Notes: generated from the letters alone by a model not told the origin. A stretch of DNA of 64,000 nt from Tragulus kanchil (GCA_022376925.1 JAIOJX010000003.1:37563874-37627873), one strand, 5' to 3'. Shown: positions 11,694 through 23,294, numbered from the stretch's first letter. A program made the numbers and translations.

Positions 11694-12860
11694 GGATATA
11701 TTTTCTTACATTTGTATGCGTGCTTGTGTGCACATGAATATAAATATACCCATTATATAAATCAATATATGAGTAATATAATCTTATAAAATATATGACA
11801 AGCATGGATCGTGGTGTGATTGTCTCTTACAAGAAAGAATTTAGGGAAATATTATAGTTTTGAATTCTGTGCAAAAGATGTGTCATTATTACTAAAAGCA
11901 AAGCACGTGTATATATTTTTGGAAATAAAAAGAGAAGCCTAACTTTTCAACAAATACAGTTGAACAACTAGATATCCTTATGGAAGAAAGTCTTAACCAC
12001 ATGATATGTTGGGTTGGAGAAAATGCTAAGTGAGATGTTTGCATAAGCTATTACAGAAAACCTGAATGACCTTTTGGTCAACTCAATACAAAAATACTAT
12101 TTGGATGGTAAGAAATACAGCTCAAATCTCAAGCAGCCAGAAAGTCTTAGAAAGTGTTAGCGTAGAGGCCAGGGTCTGTGCTTGGGGCTGCTCCCAAAAG
12201 CCAGGTGAGAGATAACACCAACCAGGAAGGCAGGGGGCTCCGAAATAAACACAGAGCCAGACCAGCTCAGTGGGGTCCCAAACAGCCGCACACCTCAGCA
12301 GATGTGCTTCTTGAATAACGAGTGCTACGCAAACCTTATTTTTGCAACTATTATTTGCTCAGCCTTGTGTCCCCAAAATCAATCCTGTCAATTCTATCAC
12401 CTGACTAATGATAAGATAATGTTATCTCTTTTAAACATTGATTTAACAGATCAAAGGACAGTTTCTGCTAGTTAAGATGGGGGCTCAAAATTTGATTATA
12501 CTTCAAAGAGAAAGTTTTTCTTTACTTTCACCTTAAGTTTCTTTTATTTCTTCATTTTCTCCAGACTTTGTCAGTGGGAGACACCTATTTGTGGATTTGA
12601 AAGAAATCTTTGCTGAAGCAAAGAGACAGCTTTCTCCAGAAGAAGAGGAACTACATTTATTGAAAGTGAACTCCCTCGAGAGAATAATTTTACTATCCAT
12701 GAGCAGCTCATAACAAGTCAGGAAATCATCTAGAAATCCATAAATAATCACTTCTCTTTTAAACTCTTTCTTTCAGAGACTTTTCTCCTATTAATAGATA
12801 TTTATTGGCATTTATGTAAAATTATGAATTGAGGCTAATAGATTTAGCTACTGTTTATTA

Positions 12861-13088
12861 AGGGTTTCCCAGGTGGCACTAGTGGTTAAGAATCCACCTG
12901 CCAAAGCAGGAAACATAAGAGATGCAGGTTCAGTCCCTTGGTGGGGAAGATCGCTTGGAGAAAGGAATTGCTACTGACTCCAGTAGTCTTGCCTAGAGAA
13001 TTCAATGGACAGATGAGGCTGGTGGGCTACAGTCCAGAGTGTCACAAAGAGTCAGACGTGACTGAAGCAACTTAGCATGCATGCACGC
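12861..13088 (+). mobile_element. Bov-A SINE with 11-bp TSD (D4 copy A)
   Basis: A complete plus-strand SINE (AGGGTTTCCCAGGTGGCACT head, GACGTGACTGAAGCAACTTA end) is flanked by a perfect target-site duplication ACTGTTTATTA at 12850-12860 and 13089-13099. Confidence 0.93.
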
Positions 13089-13120
13089 ACTGTTTATTAC
13101 AGTAATAAATAATATATTTT

Positions 13121-13371
13121 GGTTTTGGCCACTTCTATTGGTCTTTATTTAGATCTTTGTTCTTTGGCCTGTGTGGGCCTCCCATCGTGGTGGCCTCTGT
13201 CACTGCAGAGCACTGGCTCTGGGCGCATGCACTCCAGAGCTCCGGCTCAGTAGTTGGACACATCGGTCCAGCTGCTCCGTGGCACATGGGATCTTCCCAG
13301 GCCGGGGATTGAACCGGTGCCCCTTGCACTTCAAGGCGGTGTCCTTACTCACTGAACCACAAGGGAAGCCC
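13121..13371 (-). mobile_element. CHR-type SINE, reverse (D4 copy A)
   Basis: TTTTGGCCACTTCTATTGGT, TTCTTTGGCCTGTGTGGGCC, GGGATTGAACCGGTGCCCCT and AAGGGAAGCCC show an inverted CHR-type SINE. AATAAATAA occurs on both sides (13104 and 13372) and may be the target-site duplication, but the AT-rich context makes this uncertain. Compare the very different version at 14231-14475. Confidence 0.88.
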
Positions 13372-13970
13372 AATAAATAAAATTTTTCCCAACAGCCGCA
13401 CACCTCAGCAGATGTGCTTCTTGAATAACGAGTGCTACGCAAACCTTATTTTTGCAACTATTATTTGCTCAGCCTTGTGTCCCCAAAATCAATCCTGTCA
13501 ATTCTATCACCTGACTAATGATAAGATAATGTTATCTCTTTTAAACATTGATTTAACAGATCAAAGGACAGTTTCTGCTAGTTAAGATGGGGGCTCAAAA
13601 TTTGATTATACTTCAAAGAGAAAGTTTTTCTTTACTTTCACCTTAAGTTTCTTTTATTTCTTCATTTTCTCCAGACTTTGTCAGTGGGAGACACCTATTT
13701 GTGGATTTGAAAGAAATCTTTGCTGAAGCAAAGAGACAGCTTTCTCCAGAAGAAGAGGAACTACATTTATTGAAAGTGAACTCCCTCGAGAGAATAATTT
13801 TACTATCCATGAGCAGCTCATAACAAGTCAGGAAATCATCTAGAAATCCATAAATAATCACTTCTCTTTTAAACTCTTTCTTTCAGAGACTTTTCTCCTA
13901 TTAATAGATATTTATTGGCATTTATGTAAAATTATGAATTGAGGCTAATAGATTTAGCTACTGTTTATTA

Positions 13971-14198
13971 AGGGTTTCCCAGGTGGCACTAGTGGTTAAG
14001 AATCCACCTGCCAAAGCAGGAAACATAAGAGATGCAGGTTCAGTCCCTTGGTGGGGAAGATCGCTTGGAGAAAGGAATTGCTACTGACTCCAGTAGTCTT
14101 GCCTAGAGAATTCAATGGACAGATGAGGCTGGTGGGCTACAGTCCAGAGTGTCACAAAGAGTCAGACGTGACTGAAGCAACTTAGCATGCATGCACGC
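13971..14198 (+). mobile_element. Bov-A SINE with TSD (D4 copy B)
   Basis: Second appearance of the element at 12861-13088, with the same ACTGTTTATTA target-site duplication. Confidence 0.93.
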
Positions 14199-14230
14199 AC
14201 TGTTTATTACAGTAATAAATAATATATTTT

Positions 14231-14475
14231 GGTTTTGGCCACTTCTATTGGTCTTTATTTATCTTTGTTCTTCTGTGTGGGCCTCCCATCGTGATGGCCT
14301 CTCTCGTTGCAGAGCACCGGCTGTGGATGCATGCGCTCCAGAGCTCCGGCTCAGTAGTTGGACATATCGGTCCAGCTGCTCCGTGGCACATAGGATCTTC
14401 CCAGGCCAGGGATCGAACCAGCACCCCTTGCACTGCATGGTGGTGTCCTTACCCACTGGACCACCAGGGAAGCCC
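14231..14475 (-). mobile_element. CHR-type SINE, reverse (D4 copy B, divergent version)
   Basis: Same position and orientation as 13121-13371, but with roughly 20 differences: TTCTTCTGTGTGGGCC where A has TTCTTTGGCCTGTGTGGGCC, CTGTGGATGCATGCGC where A has CTCTGGGCGCATGCAC, and ATCGAACCAGCACCCC where A has ATTGAACCGGTGCCCC. One of the two is probably a mis-assembled paralogue. Confidence 0.88.
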
Positions 14476-14491
14476 AATAAATAAAATTTTT

Positions 14492-15711
14492 ATTTTTCAT
14501 TTTTTTATGAGGGAAAGTAGAAACAATCTTTGGGCACTTTGAGAATTATTGTAACTTTCACTCAAAATCAAATACCACCAAATACAACTGCTCAAACTCT
14601 GAAAAACAATAAAAATCATAGAGAAGGGCTAAAAGAAGAAGCAAATGAATGAAAGTTTTGGAGTAACAACTGAAAGAAAAGAGCCTAGAGAGAGGGAAAT
14701 GGACAGATCCATCATCAGTGAAAATCAGACAAAGCACTAGCACTCATTGGTTCGGTGTCTAGAACCAACCAACATCTTTGGACTCAAGCATTTACTCAGT
14801 TCTCTGGAATACACACAATGTATGACTTGAAGAAATAAACATGTATGTATTGAAAAACTAAATTTATATACACTTGAAAACAAATATATTCTATAGATTT
14901 CCTTAGGTACAGTCTATATAAAGCAACTTAAGGGGTTAAGAAATCTACACTAACAACCAAGAAAAAATTTCCCCAAGTTTACTACATCTTGAAGTTGATT
15001 TATGCTTCAGTGAGGGTTTCTGGGAAAAGGTCCATCAGAAAATTGAGGAATATATGCCTGATACTATTGTTAGCTATTACTCAAGTGTCAAAAGGTGGAA
15101 TGACGGATCAAGGGATAGTTAGTTCAGAGAAGGAAACTTCACCTCCTTCACAATTTCTTACAGACCTGGACATGCATTGTTTTAAATTTACTTTAGCTAT
15201 AGGAAAGGAAAGAATAAAGACAGTTGTTTCTTTACCTTTTCTTCTAGTTCTCCTTTGAGAATCTGGTATAAGCTATAAATTCTGATATTTGAAGAAAATG
15301 TATGTACACATACCCAAAATTGGGGAACAGTTTTTCTCCAATATTCAGAGAGTGTCTGAAATTCATCCAAGAGGGCAGGTTGAGAGCCTGTGATCAAAGG
15401 TTTTGCTGGCATCACAAGCATAATGGGGTATTTGTTAGAGGTTCTGAATGTGATGAGTGCTTTCATGGCAGTTGGAAGAGAAGGCATGAGAAAAGATCTG
15501 GAAATAAAATTACCAAGTGACGGATAGAATGAGCTGGTTCATCTGGAGTAAAATGTGCAAATGGATAAAACAGAAGGCAAAATTAAAAAATTATAACCAG
15601 TACTTAGAACAAGTACAATTTGTAGGATGCAATTCACAGAGCACATTTATTTCTTTTTCTCACTGGTCTCTTGGTGCTCAGTGACCTAGATTTCCCCCTG
15701 CCTAGGTTTAG
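14492..15711. other. Unique sequence, nothing recognised
   Basis: AT-rich non-coding sequence from D4 to the truncated SINE inside D5. No repeat family or gene signal is evident. The portion from 15168 onward is repeated in D5 copy B. Confidence 0.5.
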
Positions 15712-15839
15712 CCCCTGCATCAGAAAGATGCCCTGGAGTAAGAAATCAACCTGCTCCAGTATTCTTGTCTGGGAAATTCCTGGACAGAAGAACCTGGTGG
15801 GCTATGGGTTCTCAACAGCTGGACAAAACTGAACAACTG
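15712..15839 (+). mobile_element. Bov-A SINE, 5'-truncated (D5 copy A)
   Basis: It starts within the body (CCCTGCATCAGAAAGATGCC) and continues CTCCAGTATTCTTGTCTGGG and a GACAGAAGAACCTGGTGGGC-like stretch, ending CAGCTGGACAAAACTGAACA just before an AC repeat. Confidence 0.85.
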
Positions 15840-15861
15840 AACACACACACACACACACACA
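15840..15861. repeat. (AC)n microsatellite on SINE tail (D5 copy A)
   Basis: About 11 AC units directly follow the 3' end of the truncated SINE. This is a common place for AC repeats in ruminants. Confidence 0.95.
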
Positions 15862-16846
15862 GAGGCATGAAAAAGAGCAGTTATAATACTTTGTAGAACA
15901 CATACCAAAGATCAAACTCATTTTAAGTCATACAATCACTTCATTTTGGTACTTAAAATGTCTGGTCTAATATATGGAAGTTGATGCTTCCAGCTTCTCC
16001 TGGAGTGAGTTCAGGCACATTGTCTAACTCCTGCTTTGATGCTCTTTCCCAACTCCTTAACCCTAACACTGGTCCAATAGCCCTGAGGTTGGAAAGTGGG
16101 GAATGAAGGGATGGAGGAGGATGAGAAAGTGCTTGCTCTCTTAGGCTGTTTCCAAGCTAAGTCTGAATCAGGTCTACGTTCAAATTGACTTTTCGACTTA
16201 GAGACAGACCCTTCCCCATAGCTGGAGATATTTTTACAGTCAATTCCCTAGATGCACACAAAGACACTCCTTGGGCTTCTCTCTTTCCTTCCACAGTCCC
16301 TAGGACATGCATTGTTTTAAATTTACTTTAGCTATAGGAAAGGAAAGAATAAAGACAGTTGTTTCTTTACCTTTTCTTCTAGTTCTCCTTTGAGAATCTG
16401 GTATAAGCTATAAATTCTGATATTTGAAGAAAATGTATGTACACATACCCAAAATTGGGGAACAGTTTTTCTCCAATATTCAGAGAGTGTCTGAAATTCA
16501 TCCAAGAGGGCAGGTTGAGAGCCTGTGATCAAAGGTTTTGCTGGCATCACAAGCATAATGGGGTATTTGTTAGAGGTTCTGAATGTGATGAGTGCTTTCA
16601 TGGCAGTTGGAAGAGAAGGCATGAGAAAAGATCTGGAAATAAAATTACCAAGTGACGGATAGAATGAGCTGGTTCATCTGGAGTAAAATGTGCAAATGGA
16701 TAAAACAGAAGGCAAAATTAAAAAATTATAACCAGTACTTAGAACAAGTACAATTTGTAGGATGCAATTCACAGAGCACATTTATTTCTTTTTCTCACTG
16801 GTCTCTTGGTGCTCAGTGACCTAGATTTCCCCCTGCCTAGGTTTAG

Positions 16847-16996
16847 CCCCTGCATCAGAAAGATGCCCTGGAGTAAGAAATCAACCTGCTCCAGTATTCT
16901 TGTCTGGGAAATTCCTGGACAGAAGAACCTGGTGGGCTATGGGTTCTCAACAGCTGGACAAAACTGAACAACTGAACACACACACACACACACACA
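16847..16996 (+). mobile_element. Bov-A SINE fragment plus (AC)n (D5 copy B)
   Basis: Second appearance of the SINE and AC tract at 15712-15861. The AC tract lies at about 16975-16996. Confidence 0.88.
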
Positions 16997-17804
16997 GAGG
17001 CATGAAAAAGAGCAGTTATAATACTTTGTAGAACACATACCAAAGATCAAACTCATTTTAAGTCATACAATCACTTCATTTTGGTACTTAAAATGTCTGG
17101 TCTAATATATGGAAGTTGATGCTTCCAGCTTCTCCTGGAGTGAGTTCAGGCACATTGTCTAACTCCTGCTTTGATGCTCTTTCCCAACTCCTTAACCCTA
17201 ACACTGGTCCAATAGCCCTGAGGTTGGAAAGTGGGGAATGAAGGGATGGAGGAGGATGAGAAAGTGCTTGCTCTCTTAGGCTGTTTCCAAGCTAAGTCTG
17301 AATCAGGTCTACGTTCAAATTGACTTTTCGACTTAGAGACAGACCCTTCCCCATAGCTGGAGATATTTTTACAGTCAATTCCCTAGATGCACACAAAGAC
17401 ACTCCTTGGGCTTCTCTCTTTCCTTCCACAGTCCCTAGGAACCTTGAGCTTCTCTCCACAGAGGCCTATTCCCCACTGTGCCTCTATGATACCCTTTCTT
17501 ACCAGTGGTCTCTGTCGTGGCCCTGGGGAGTAGTCACGCTTCCTCTGCTGTGATACATTTTTTGAGCTCTATGCAAAACCTCTCTTTCACTTCTGCTGCT
17601 GGAGGTCCTGGTCAGCCTGTCTTTTGCAATTCTCAGGAAGAATTCAAACTCAAGGAGTGAAATCCCTCAACTGTCGGGAACACAGTGGAATCTGTCAGAC
17701 TGGTCCTGAGGAAGTTAGGTGAAGAAGGTGGCTCACCCTGTTTCTCCTCCTGGGTGATGGTGAGTGCTCACTGCCTGCCAAACACAAGATCCTCATTTTA
17801 CAAA

Positions 17805-18440
17805 AATGAAAAACAACACATACGTGCAGACTTTCAACAAAATAGATGTGAATCAATCTATAAGGTTTAATAAATTAACAAACTCTACTCAAGATCATTC
17901 TCACAAATTCTCTCTAGATCTTTTATGTGCTCAGTATGGAAGGATATATTTATTATGATCCTGAGCTTCTAAATGTTTGTATCAATAAGTTCTGGTTGGT
18001 TTATCCCACAACCCATTTTAGAATCAGCATAGGGTAAAAATCAGATAAAACTTACAACTCACAGAAAATAAAGCTTCCCTGGTGACTCAGATGGTAAAGA
18101 ATCTGCCTGCAATGTAGGAGATCTGGGTTCAATCCCTAGATCAGAAAGATCCCCTGGAGAAGGGAATGGCTACTCACTCCAGTATTCTTGCTTGGAGAAT
18201 CCCATGGACAGAGAGGCCTGGCAGGCTATAGTCCATGGGGTCACAGAGTCAGGCACCAATGAGCTACTAACACTTTCATAGTTTAGGGTAAAAATTGGAT
18301 AAAACTGTGAATTTTAAAAAATAAAGAATATATATGTATAATTTTATAGAAATGAAGGACAAAACATATATTCATACTTTCAACAAAATAGTTGTGAATC
18401 AATTTATAAAGTTTTAATTTAACAAATTAACAAACTCTGC
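17805..18440. repeat. Old, diverged local duplication around a SINE
   Basis: 17805-17885 and 18350-18436 are clearly related: ACTTTCAACAAAATAGATGT versus ACTTTCAACAAAATAGTTGT, then AATCAATCTATAAGGTTTAA versus a slightly altered form, then AACAAACTCT in both. A second pair, TAGGGTAAAAATCAGATAAA near 18031 and TAGGGTAAAAATTGGATAAA near 18284, flanks the SINE at 18073. Unlike D1-D20 these copies carry many scattered substitutions and indels, so they look like a genuine ancient duplication or an undescribed repeat. Confidence 0.7.
18073..18280 (+). mobile_element. Bov-A SINE, full-length
   Basis: GCTTCCCTGGTGACTCAGAT head, AAAGAATCTGCCTGCAATGT, CCCCTGGAGAAGGGAATGGC, CCATGGACAGAGAGGCCTGG and GGGGTCACAGAGTCAGGCAC. 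It is close to consensus, hence relatively young. Confidence 0.95.
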
Positions 18441-18454
18441 TACTGCTACTTTCC

Positions 18455-18645
18455 CAAGAACTTTAGAAAATAACTCACTTAATCCTCTTAACAGTCAACT
18501 GTACAACACAGACACTGCTATTGTCATCCTCATTTTCCGTTAAAGAAACTGATGTTCACAGAGGCTCCACCACCTGTCTGAGGTCAACTGGTAAAGGGCA
18601 GAACTGGAATTTAAGCCTATACAGTCTGCTTCCAGCATGATTGAT
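18455..18645 (-). mobile_element. MIR SINE, reverse
   Basis: ACTCACTTAATCCTCTTAAC, ATTGTCATCCTCATTTTCCG, AAACTGATGTTCACAGAGG, CTGTCTGAGGTCAACTGGTA, a GGGCAGAACTGGAATTTAAG-like stretch and CAGTCTGCTTCCAGCATG follow the MIR core in inverted order. Confidence 0.8.
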
Positions 18646-18759
18646 CTTAGCCTCCATGCTCTCCTTCCTCTCAAGGTTACTGGAATCCTTAAGCAGTTAA
18701 AAAAGGAGAAAGCATATATTTACTCAATCTGAATTCCATTGTAGTAATGTCAGCCACTC

Positions 18760-19110
18760 TGTGGCTACAATTCTCAAAAGCTTCCCTTCTCTGCAGCTCT
18801 GTCCATCACCTGACAAATCAGATCATATCAATTTTTTACTTCAAATCTTTAGTATTTTTTTATTACCTACCAAGACCACATTTCTGGGTGATGTATGAAA
18901 TGCCTTTCATGTTCTCATTTCTTTTAACATTCCCAATTTCATTCTCTGTCATGTTGCTAAACACTCTTCTCCATCATACTGATCTACTTGTCTGTGCCCT
19001 GAATGTACCAATGTACCAATGTTCTTTTATTCCTCTCTGCCATGCCGTCCACCTGGAAGTATCTCTTTCACGTATACCTTTATAGTGTTCAATCCACAAA
19101 TGAATTGATT
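18760..19110. mobile_element. Probable L2-like ancient LINE fragment
   Basis: The order CAATTCTCAAAAGCTTCCC, a CTGACAAATCAGATCATATC-like stretch, CTAAACACTCTTCTCCATCA, CTCTCTGCCATGCCGTCCAC and CTGGAAGTATCTCTTTCACG resembles a common mammalian L2-type 3' sequence. Divergence is high. The family and strand are uncertain. Confidence 0.4.
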
Positions 19111-19699
19111 TTTCTTCTAAGAAGGTATATTCTTGACCCTTCCATCCATCTATGCATCCATCTACCTATCTATGCTCTTCATATATTCACCAAATGCCAC
19201 AGATCTTAGTGTTCCCAGTGCTGGAATATAATGGCTGCTTAAGTAGATGTAAATCTGCATTTCCTCTGTGGTGCTATCCTAATCCCTAGGGAAACATTCC
19301 TTTAATTCTTTATTGCATCATTTTGTGATAGTTCATGTATGTTTCTCTTTTGCACTATGATCTGAGATTCTCCAGGGCCTTTAAACAGATCTTTAAAACA
19401 ATATTATCTCCATTTCTCCAGACACATAGCAGGGTTCTTAGCACATACATGATGTGATGGATTATTAAATTAATAAATGCATGCATTAATGTGAGGTAAA
19501 TGAGTAGTTGAATCCAAGGACATATGTGCTACTTTTGTATTATTGTTATTATTATTTGGTTGAAGCCGATACAAAGGAAACAAATAACAATGTTTCTGGA
19601 GTCTACGTTCAAGGATTTTGAGTCTGAACTAGCTTCCTAAAGCTATGGGAAAAAATATGAAGCCAGAAAATATTTGGCCTACATTGAGACATATTGAGA

Positions 19700-19970
19700 C
19701 TATTCATTGGAAGGACTGATGCTGAACCTGAAGCTCCAATGCTTTGGCCACCTGATGTGAAGAACCAACTCATGGGAAAGACCCTGGTGCTGGGAAAGAT
19801 TGAGGGCAAGAGAAGGGGGTGACAGAGGATGAGATGGTTGGATGGTATCACCAACACAATGGACATGAGTTTGAGCAAGCTCCAGAAGATGGTGAAGGAC
19901 AGGGAAATCTGGGTTGCTATAGTCAATGGGGTCGTGAATAGTTGAACATGATTAAGCAATTAAACAACAA
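19700..19970 (+). mobile_element. BovB LINE 3' end
   Basis: TATTCATTGGAAGGACTGAT, CAATGCTTTGGCCACCTGAT, GACCCTGGTGCTGGGAAAG, GATGAGATGGTTGGATGGTA and ATGGACATGAGTTTGAGCAA are diagnostic for the end of the BovB ORF. It ends in a short GATTAAGCAATTAAACAAC tail. Substitutions make it non-coding. Confidence 0.92.
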
Positions 19971-21142
19971 CTTTGAAGGCAAAATGAGTGTAGCTTTTCA
20001 GATTTAAGACTTGCTTAGTTTTCCAGGAAACTTTTGGCCAAAATGGAATATTTTAGCAAAGACAGGCAAAATTACAAAAAACATGTCAAAAGTTTTCAAA
20101 AACTTATAGTTTAATTTTTTTTTTCTATTCAAAGTTAGATTCTGTCCTTTGATTTCAAGGGATTCCAATAAAGGGTTTTAATATTTAAAGTAACACATCT
20201 GGCTGAGCCAAGTTACCCACAGGTGTGTCATGCCAAATGAATTGAATATTCAAAGAATTAAAGAGAAGGTAAATATTTAAGAAGATACTGTTCTTAGTAA
20301 ATGTGAGTCTTTGTTGACATGTGCGTTCAGTACTTGTATTAGCTTTCAGCACATTTTCCAAAATTCATCACTCAGGCTTCCAGAGAATTATTAACAACTT
20401 AAAGGAGGAAGCCTGTCTTTTATTAGATCATTTTAGGCTTATCTAATAAAATAAATAATGGTTTTTTGATGTCACCATATCAAGGATTACATTTCCTCTA
20501 AGGAAATTATTCATATCCCTTCCACAATATGGTGAAAACGCTGAGTCACCTGCCATTGACCTTCACATGTTTATGTGTACTTATCTAAACTACACATCTG
20601 TTCTTTATTTTCCAATAAAGAGACCATATGCCCCTTGACTCACATATAAGAGCATAATGTTCTAAAACAAACACACTAAAGTTAATTTAGGGATAAAATG
20701 AACTTTGAAGAGGATTCACATTCAATGCTCTAGCTGTGAAAAATAGCAGAATATATTCTTAAACTCAAGGATGGTATTCTTTCTCTTTTTCTGTAATGCT
20801 CTGGTGAATAAAAATTTAATAAAATAACTTTTTAAGAAAGCTAAAGAGTTAACATCCATTTACCAGTGACTTTTTAATGAAAAGATGTATGAAAATGGCT
20901 TTCATAGTTTTGGTCCAGGCTCACAGAAAATACCTCATATATTAGAATCAGTGAACAAAATTTTTTCAAACTTCATACTTTACCTATTTAAAACTCCCAA
21001 TGGCAGTCTTAGAGACATATCAGTCATAGGTCTAAAGTTTACAAAGTAATAATAAAATGATATTTAATATTTCAAAAAAACTAACATTTAAAAAAGTTTT
21101 TTTTACATTATTGATTTTAATTTTCTCCTTGTTGATTGGTTT
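19971..21142. other. AT-rich unique sequence, nothing recognised
   Basis: Spacer between a BovB end and the SINE inside D6. No gene or repeat signal. From 20474 onward it is repeated in D6 copy B. Confidence 0.5.
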
Positions 21143-21306
21143 GCTAAGTCACTAACCCATCTAATGCTTGCAATACCATGGACTGTAGCCCACAAGTCTC
21201 CTCTGTCCATGGGATTTCCCAAGCAAGAATAGTGGAGTGGGTTGCTATTTTCTTCTCCAGGGGATCTTCCTGACCCAGAGGTAGATTCCAGGTCATCAGG
21301 GAAACC
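21143..21306 (-). mobile_element. Bov-A SINE, reverse (D6 copy A)
   Basis: GCTAAGTCACTAACCCATC, ACCATGGACTGTAGCCCACA, CTCTGTCCATGGGATTTCCC, TCCAGGGGATCTTCCTGACC and TCATCAGGGAAACC. The tail half is shortened. Confidence 0.88.
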
Positions 21307-21312
21307 AAATTT

Positions 21313-21470
21313 GCTCCTTAAAACAACCTACTAGGAGCTATTATTATTTTGGTTTTACCAGTGAGGAAACTGAAGCTCAAAGAGCTTAAACAAACAGTCT
21401 AAATTTCTGACAAGGGAGAAGATAAATGTTGAACCCAGGTCCTTTGCCAAACATAATGCTAATAACACAG
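21313..21470 (-). mobile_element. MIR SINE, reverse (D6 copy A)
   Basis: GCTCCTTAAAACAACCTACT, TATTATTATTTTGGTTTTAC, CAGTGAGGAAACTGAAGCTC, AAAGAGCTTAAACAAACAGT and GAACCCAGGTCCTTTGCC reproduce the inverted MIR core. Confidence 0.8.
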
Positions 21471-22221
21471 TGATGATTCAGAAAAGTGAAAGTTAATGGT
21501 TTAAGTCACATGAAAATACTTGTTCTCAATAAACACACGGTTTAAAAAAAACCATATCAAGGATTACATTTCCTCTAAGGAAATTATTCATATCCCTTCC
21601 ACAATATGGTGAAAACGCTGAGTCACCTGCCATTGACCTTCACATGTTTATGTGTACTTATCTAAACTACACATCTGTTCTTTATTTTCCAATAAAGAGA
21701 CCATATGCCCCTTGACTCACATATAAGAGCATAATGTTCTAAAACAAACACACTAAAGTTAATTTAGGGGATAAAATGAACTTTGAAGAGGATTCACATT
21801 CAATGCTCTAGCTGTGAAAAATAGCAGAATATATTCTTAAACTCAAGGATGGTATTCTTTCTCTTTTTCTGTAATGCTCTGGTGAATAAAAATTTAATAA
21901 AATAACTTTTTAAGAAAGCTAAAGAGTTAACATCCATTTACCAGTGACTTTTTAATGAAAAGATGTATGAAAATGGCTTTCATAGTTTTGGTCCAGGCTC
22001 ACAGAAAATACCTCATATATTAGAATCAGTGAACAAAATTTTTTCAAACTTCATACTTTACCTATTTAAAACTCCCAATGGCAGTCTTAGAGACATATCA
22101 GTCATAGGTCTAAAGTTTACAAAGTAATAATAAAAATGATATTTAATATTTCAAAAAAACTAACATTTAAAAAAGTTTTTTTTACATTATTGATTTTAAT
22201 TTTCTCCTTGTTGATTGGTTT

Positions 22222-22385
22222 GCTAAGTCACTAACCCATCTAATGCTTGCAATACCATGGACTGTAGCCCACAAGTCTCCTCTGTCCATGGGATTTCCCA
22301 AGCAAGAATAGTGGAGTGGGTTGCTATTTTCTTCTCCAGGGGATCTTCCTGACCCAGAGGTAGATTCCAGGTCATCAGGGAAACC
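22222..22385 (-). mobile_element. Bov-A SINE, reverse (D6 copy B)
   Basis: Second appearance of the element at 21143-21306. Confidence 0.88.
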
Positions 22386-22391
22386 AAATTT

Positions 22392-22550
22392 GCTCCTTAA
22401 AACAACCTACTAGGAGCTATTATTATTTTGGTTTTACCAGTGAGGAAACTGAAGCTCAAAGAGCTTAAACAAACAGTCTAAATTTCTGACAAGGGAGAAG
22501 ATAAATGTTGAACCCAGGTCCTTTGCCAAACATAATGCTAATAACACAGT
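22392..22550 (-). mobile_element. MIR SINE, reverse (D6 copy B)
   Basis: Second appearance of the element at 21313-21470. Confidence 0.8.
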
Positions 22551-22789
22551 GATGATTCAGAAAAGTGAAAGTTAATGGTTTAAGTCACATGAAAATACTT
22601 GTTCTCAATAAACACACGGCATAATCATTGAAGTACATATCCACCAATATTACCTATATATCTAGACACATATTTTCTTAGATTCTACAAAACCACAACC
22701 AGATTTAATGTATCTTTTTGGAATTTAATGACTGCAGTTGAGAAATAGAAAAAATGCAGAGAAGTTTGAAACCACATTGACCCCAAACC

Positions 22790-23010
22790 CAAGAAATACG
22801 TGTTGTTTTCAAATAGTCATGGCAAACATAAAAACTGATCACATACTAGAGAAACAGAAAATCTAATACACTCAAAGTTAAAAATCCTACAGTTTGTGGT
22901 GAAAAGAGAGTCCTCCACATCTAATCTCTTGGAAATAATAATAATAGACAAATCTTTCAATCATGTATGACTCAGAGGAAATGGTTAAGGAGGCAAATAA
23001 ACACACAATA
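22790..23010 (+). mobile_element. Possible degraded L1 ORF2 fragment
   Basis: CATAAAAACTGATCACATAC, AAAATCCTACAGTTTGTGG and an AATCTCTTGGAAATAATAAT-like stretch recall the L1 ORF2 stretch that encodes the endonuclease-to-RT linker. Similarity is weak and no frame is open. The rest of 22620-23294 is AT-rich with nothing else recognised. Confidence 0.35.
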
Positions 23011-23294
23011 TTATTTATGTAGATGTTTTTGGCTAACATCATCCATTGTTTAACAAAAATTTACACTGAATTTGTTTTGAGGAGAAATAAGAGTGTTTTA
23101 GAATAATGTATGCTCATATTCATATTTTGAACAAGGAAGAAAGTAATCTTAATGGCTTAATGGCTTCCTGATTCATGAACTCAAAATACAGTCCTCCATG
23201 AGGAAAAACCATGGAAGTATTTCTGCCAAGAAACTCCTTGAGAAAGTTTATAAAGAATAAAATCAGAGCACCGGTCTCACAGCTCGAGGGTACA

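Larger units (their letters stand above)
9938..12211. repeat. Direct duplication D3 (A 9938-11073, B 11074-12211)
   Basis: Copies begin ATTATAAATTGCTTAAAAAT and end AAAAGCCAGGTGAGAG. B carries an extra CG near 11719 (TGTATGCGTGCTTGTG against TGTATGTGCTTGTG in A). Only about 21 bp separate the end of D2 B from the start of D3 A. Each copy contains a GAATA-type repeat and a MIR remnant. Confidence 0.96.
12281..14491. repeat. Direct duplication D4 (A 12281-13390, B 13391-14491), ends diverged
   Basis: Both start AACAGCCGCACACCTCAGCA. From the start through the Bov-A SINE the copies look identical. In the last roughly 250 bp, inside a CHR-type SINE, they differ at many positions (for example CGGTGCC versus CAGCACC, and TTTAGATC versus TTTATC) before both return to AAGCCCAATAAATAAAATTT. 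A then stops in TTCCC, while B runs on. The divergence is confined to the SINE next to the junction. Confidence 0.95.
15168..17440. repeat. Direct duplication D5 (A 15168-16302, B 16303-17440)
   Basis: Both copies start GGACATGCATTGTTTTAAAT and end CCACAGTCCCTAGGA. I found no internal difference, including the length of the (AC)n tract, within what I can align by eye. The content is unique sequence with a truncated Bov-A SINE and its AC tail. Confidence 0.96.
20474..22619. repeat. Direct duplication D6 (A 20474-21540, B 21551-22619)
   Basis: Both copies begin ACCATATCAAGGATTACATT and end TCTCAATAAACACACGG. Ten filler bases TTTAAAAAAA occupy 21541-21550. Differences are homopolymer-length only: TTAGGGATA versus TTAGGGGATA, and AATAAAATG versus AATAAAAATG. 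Confidence 0.96.
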
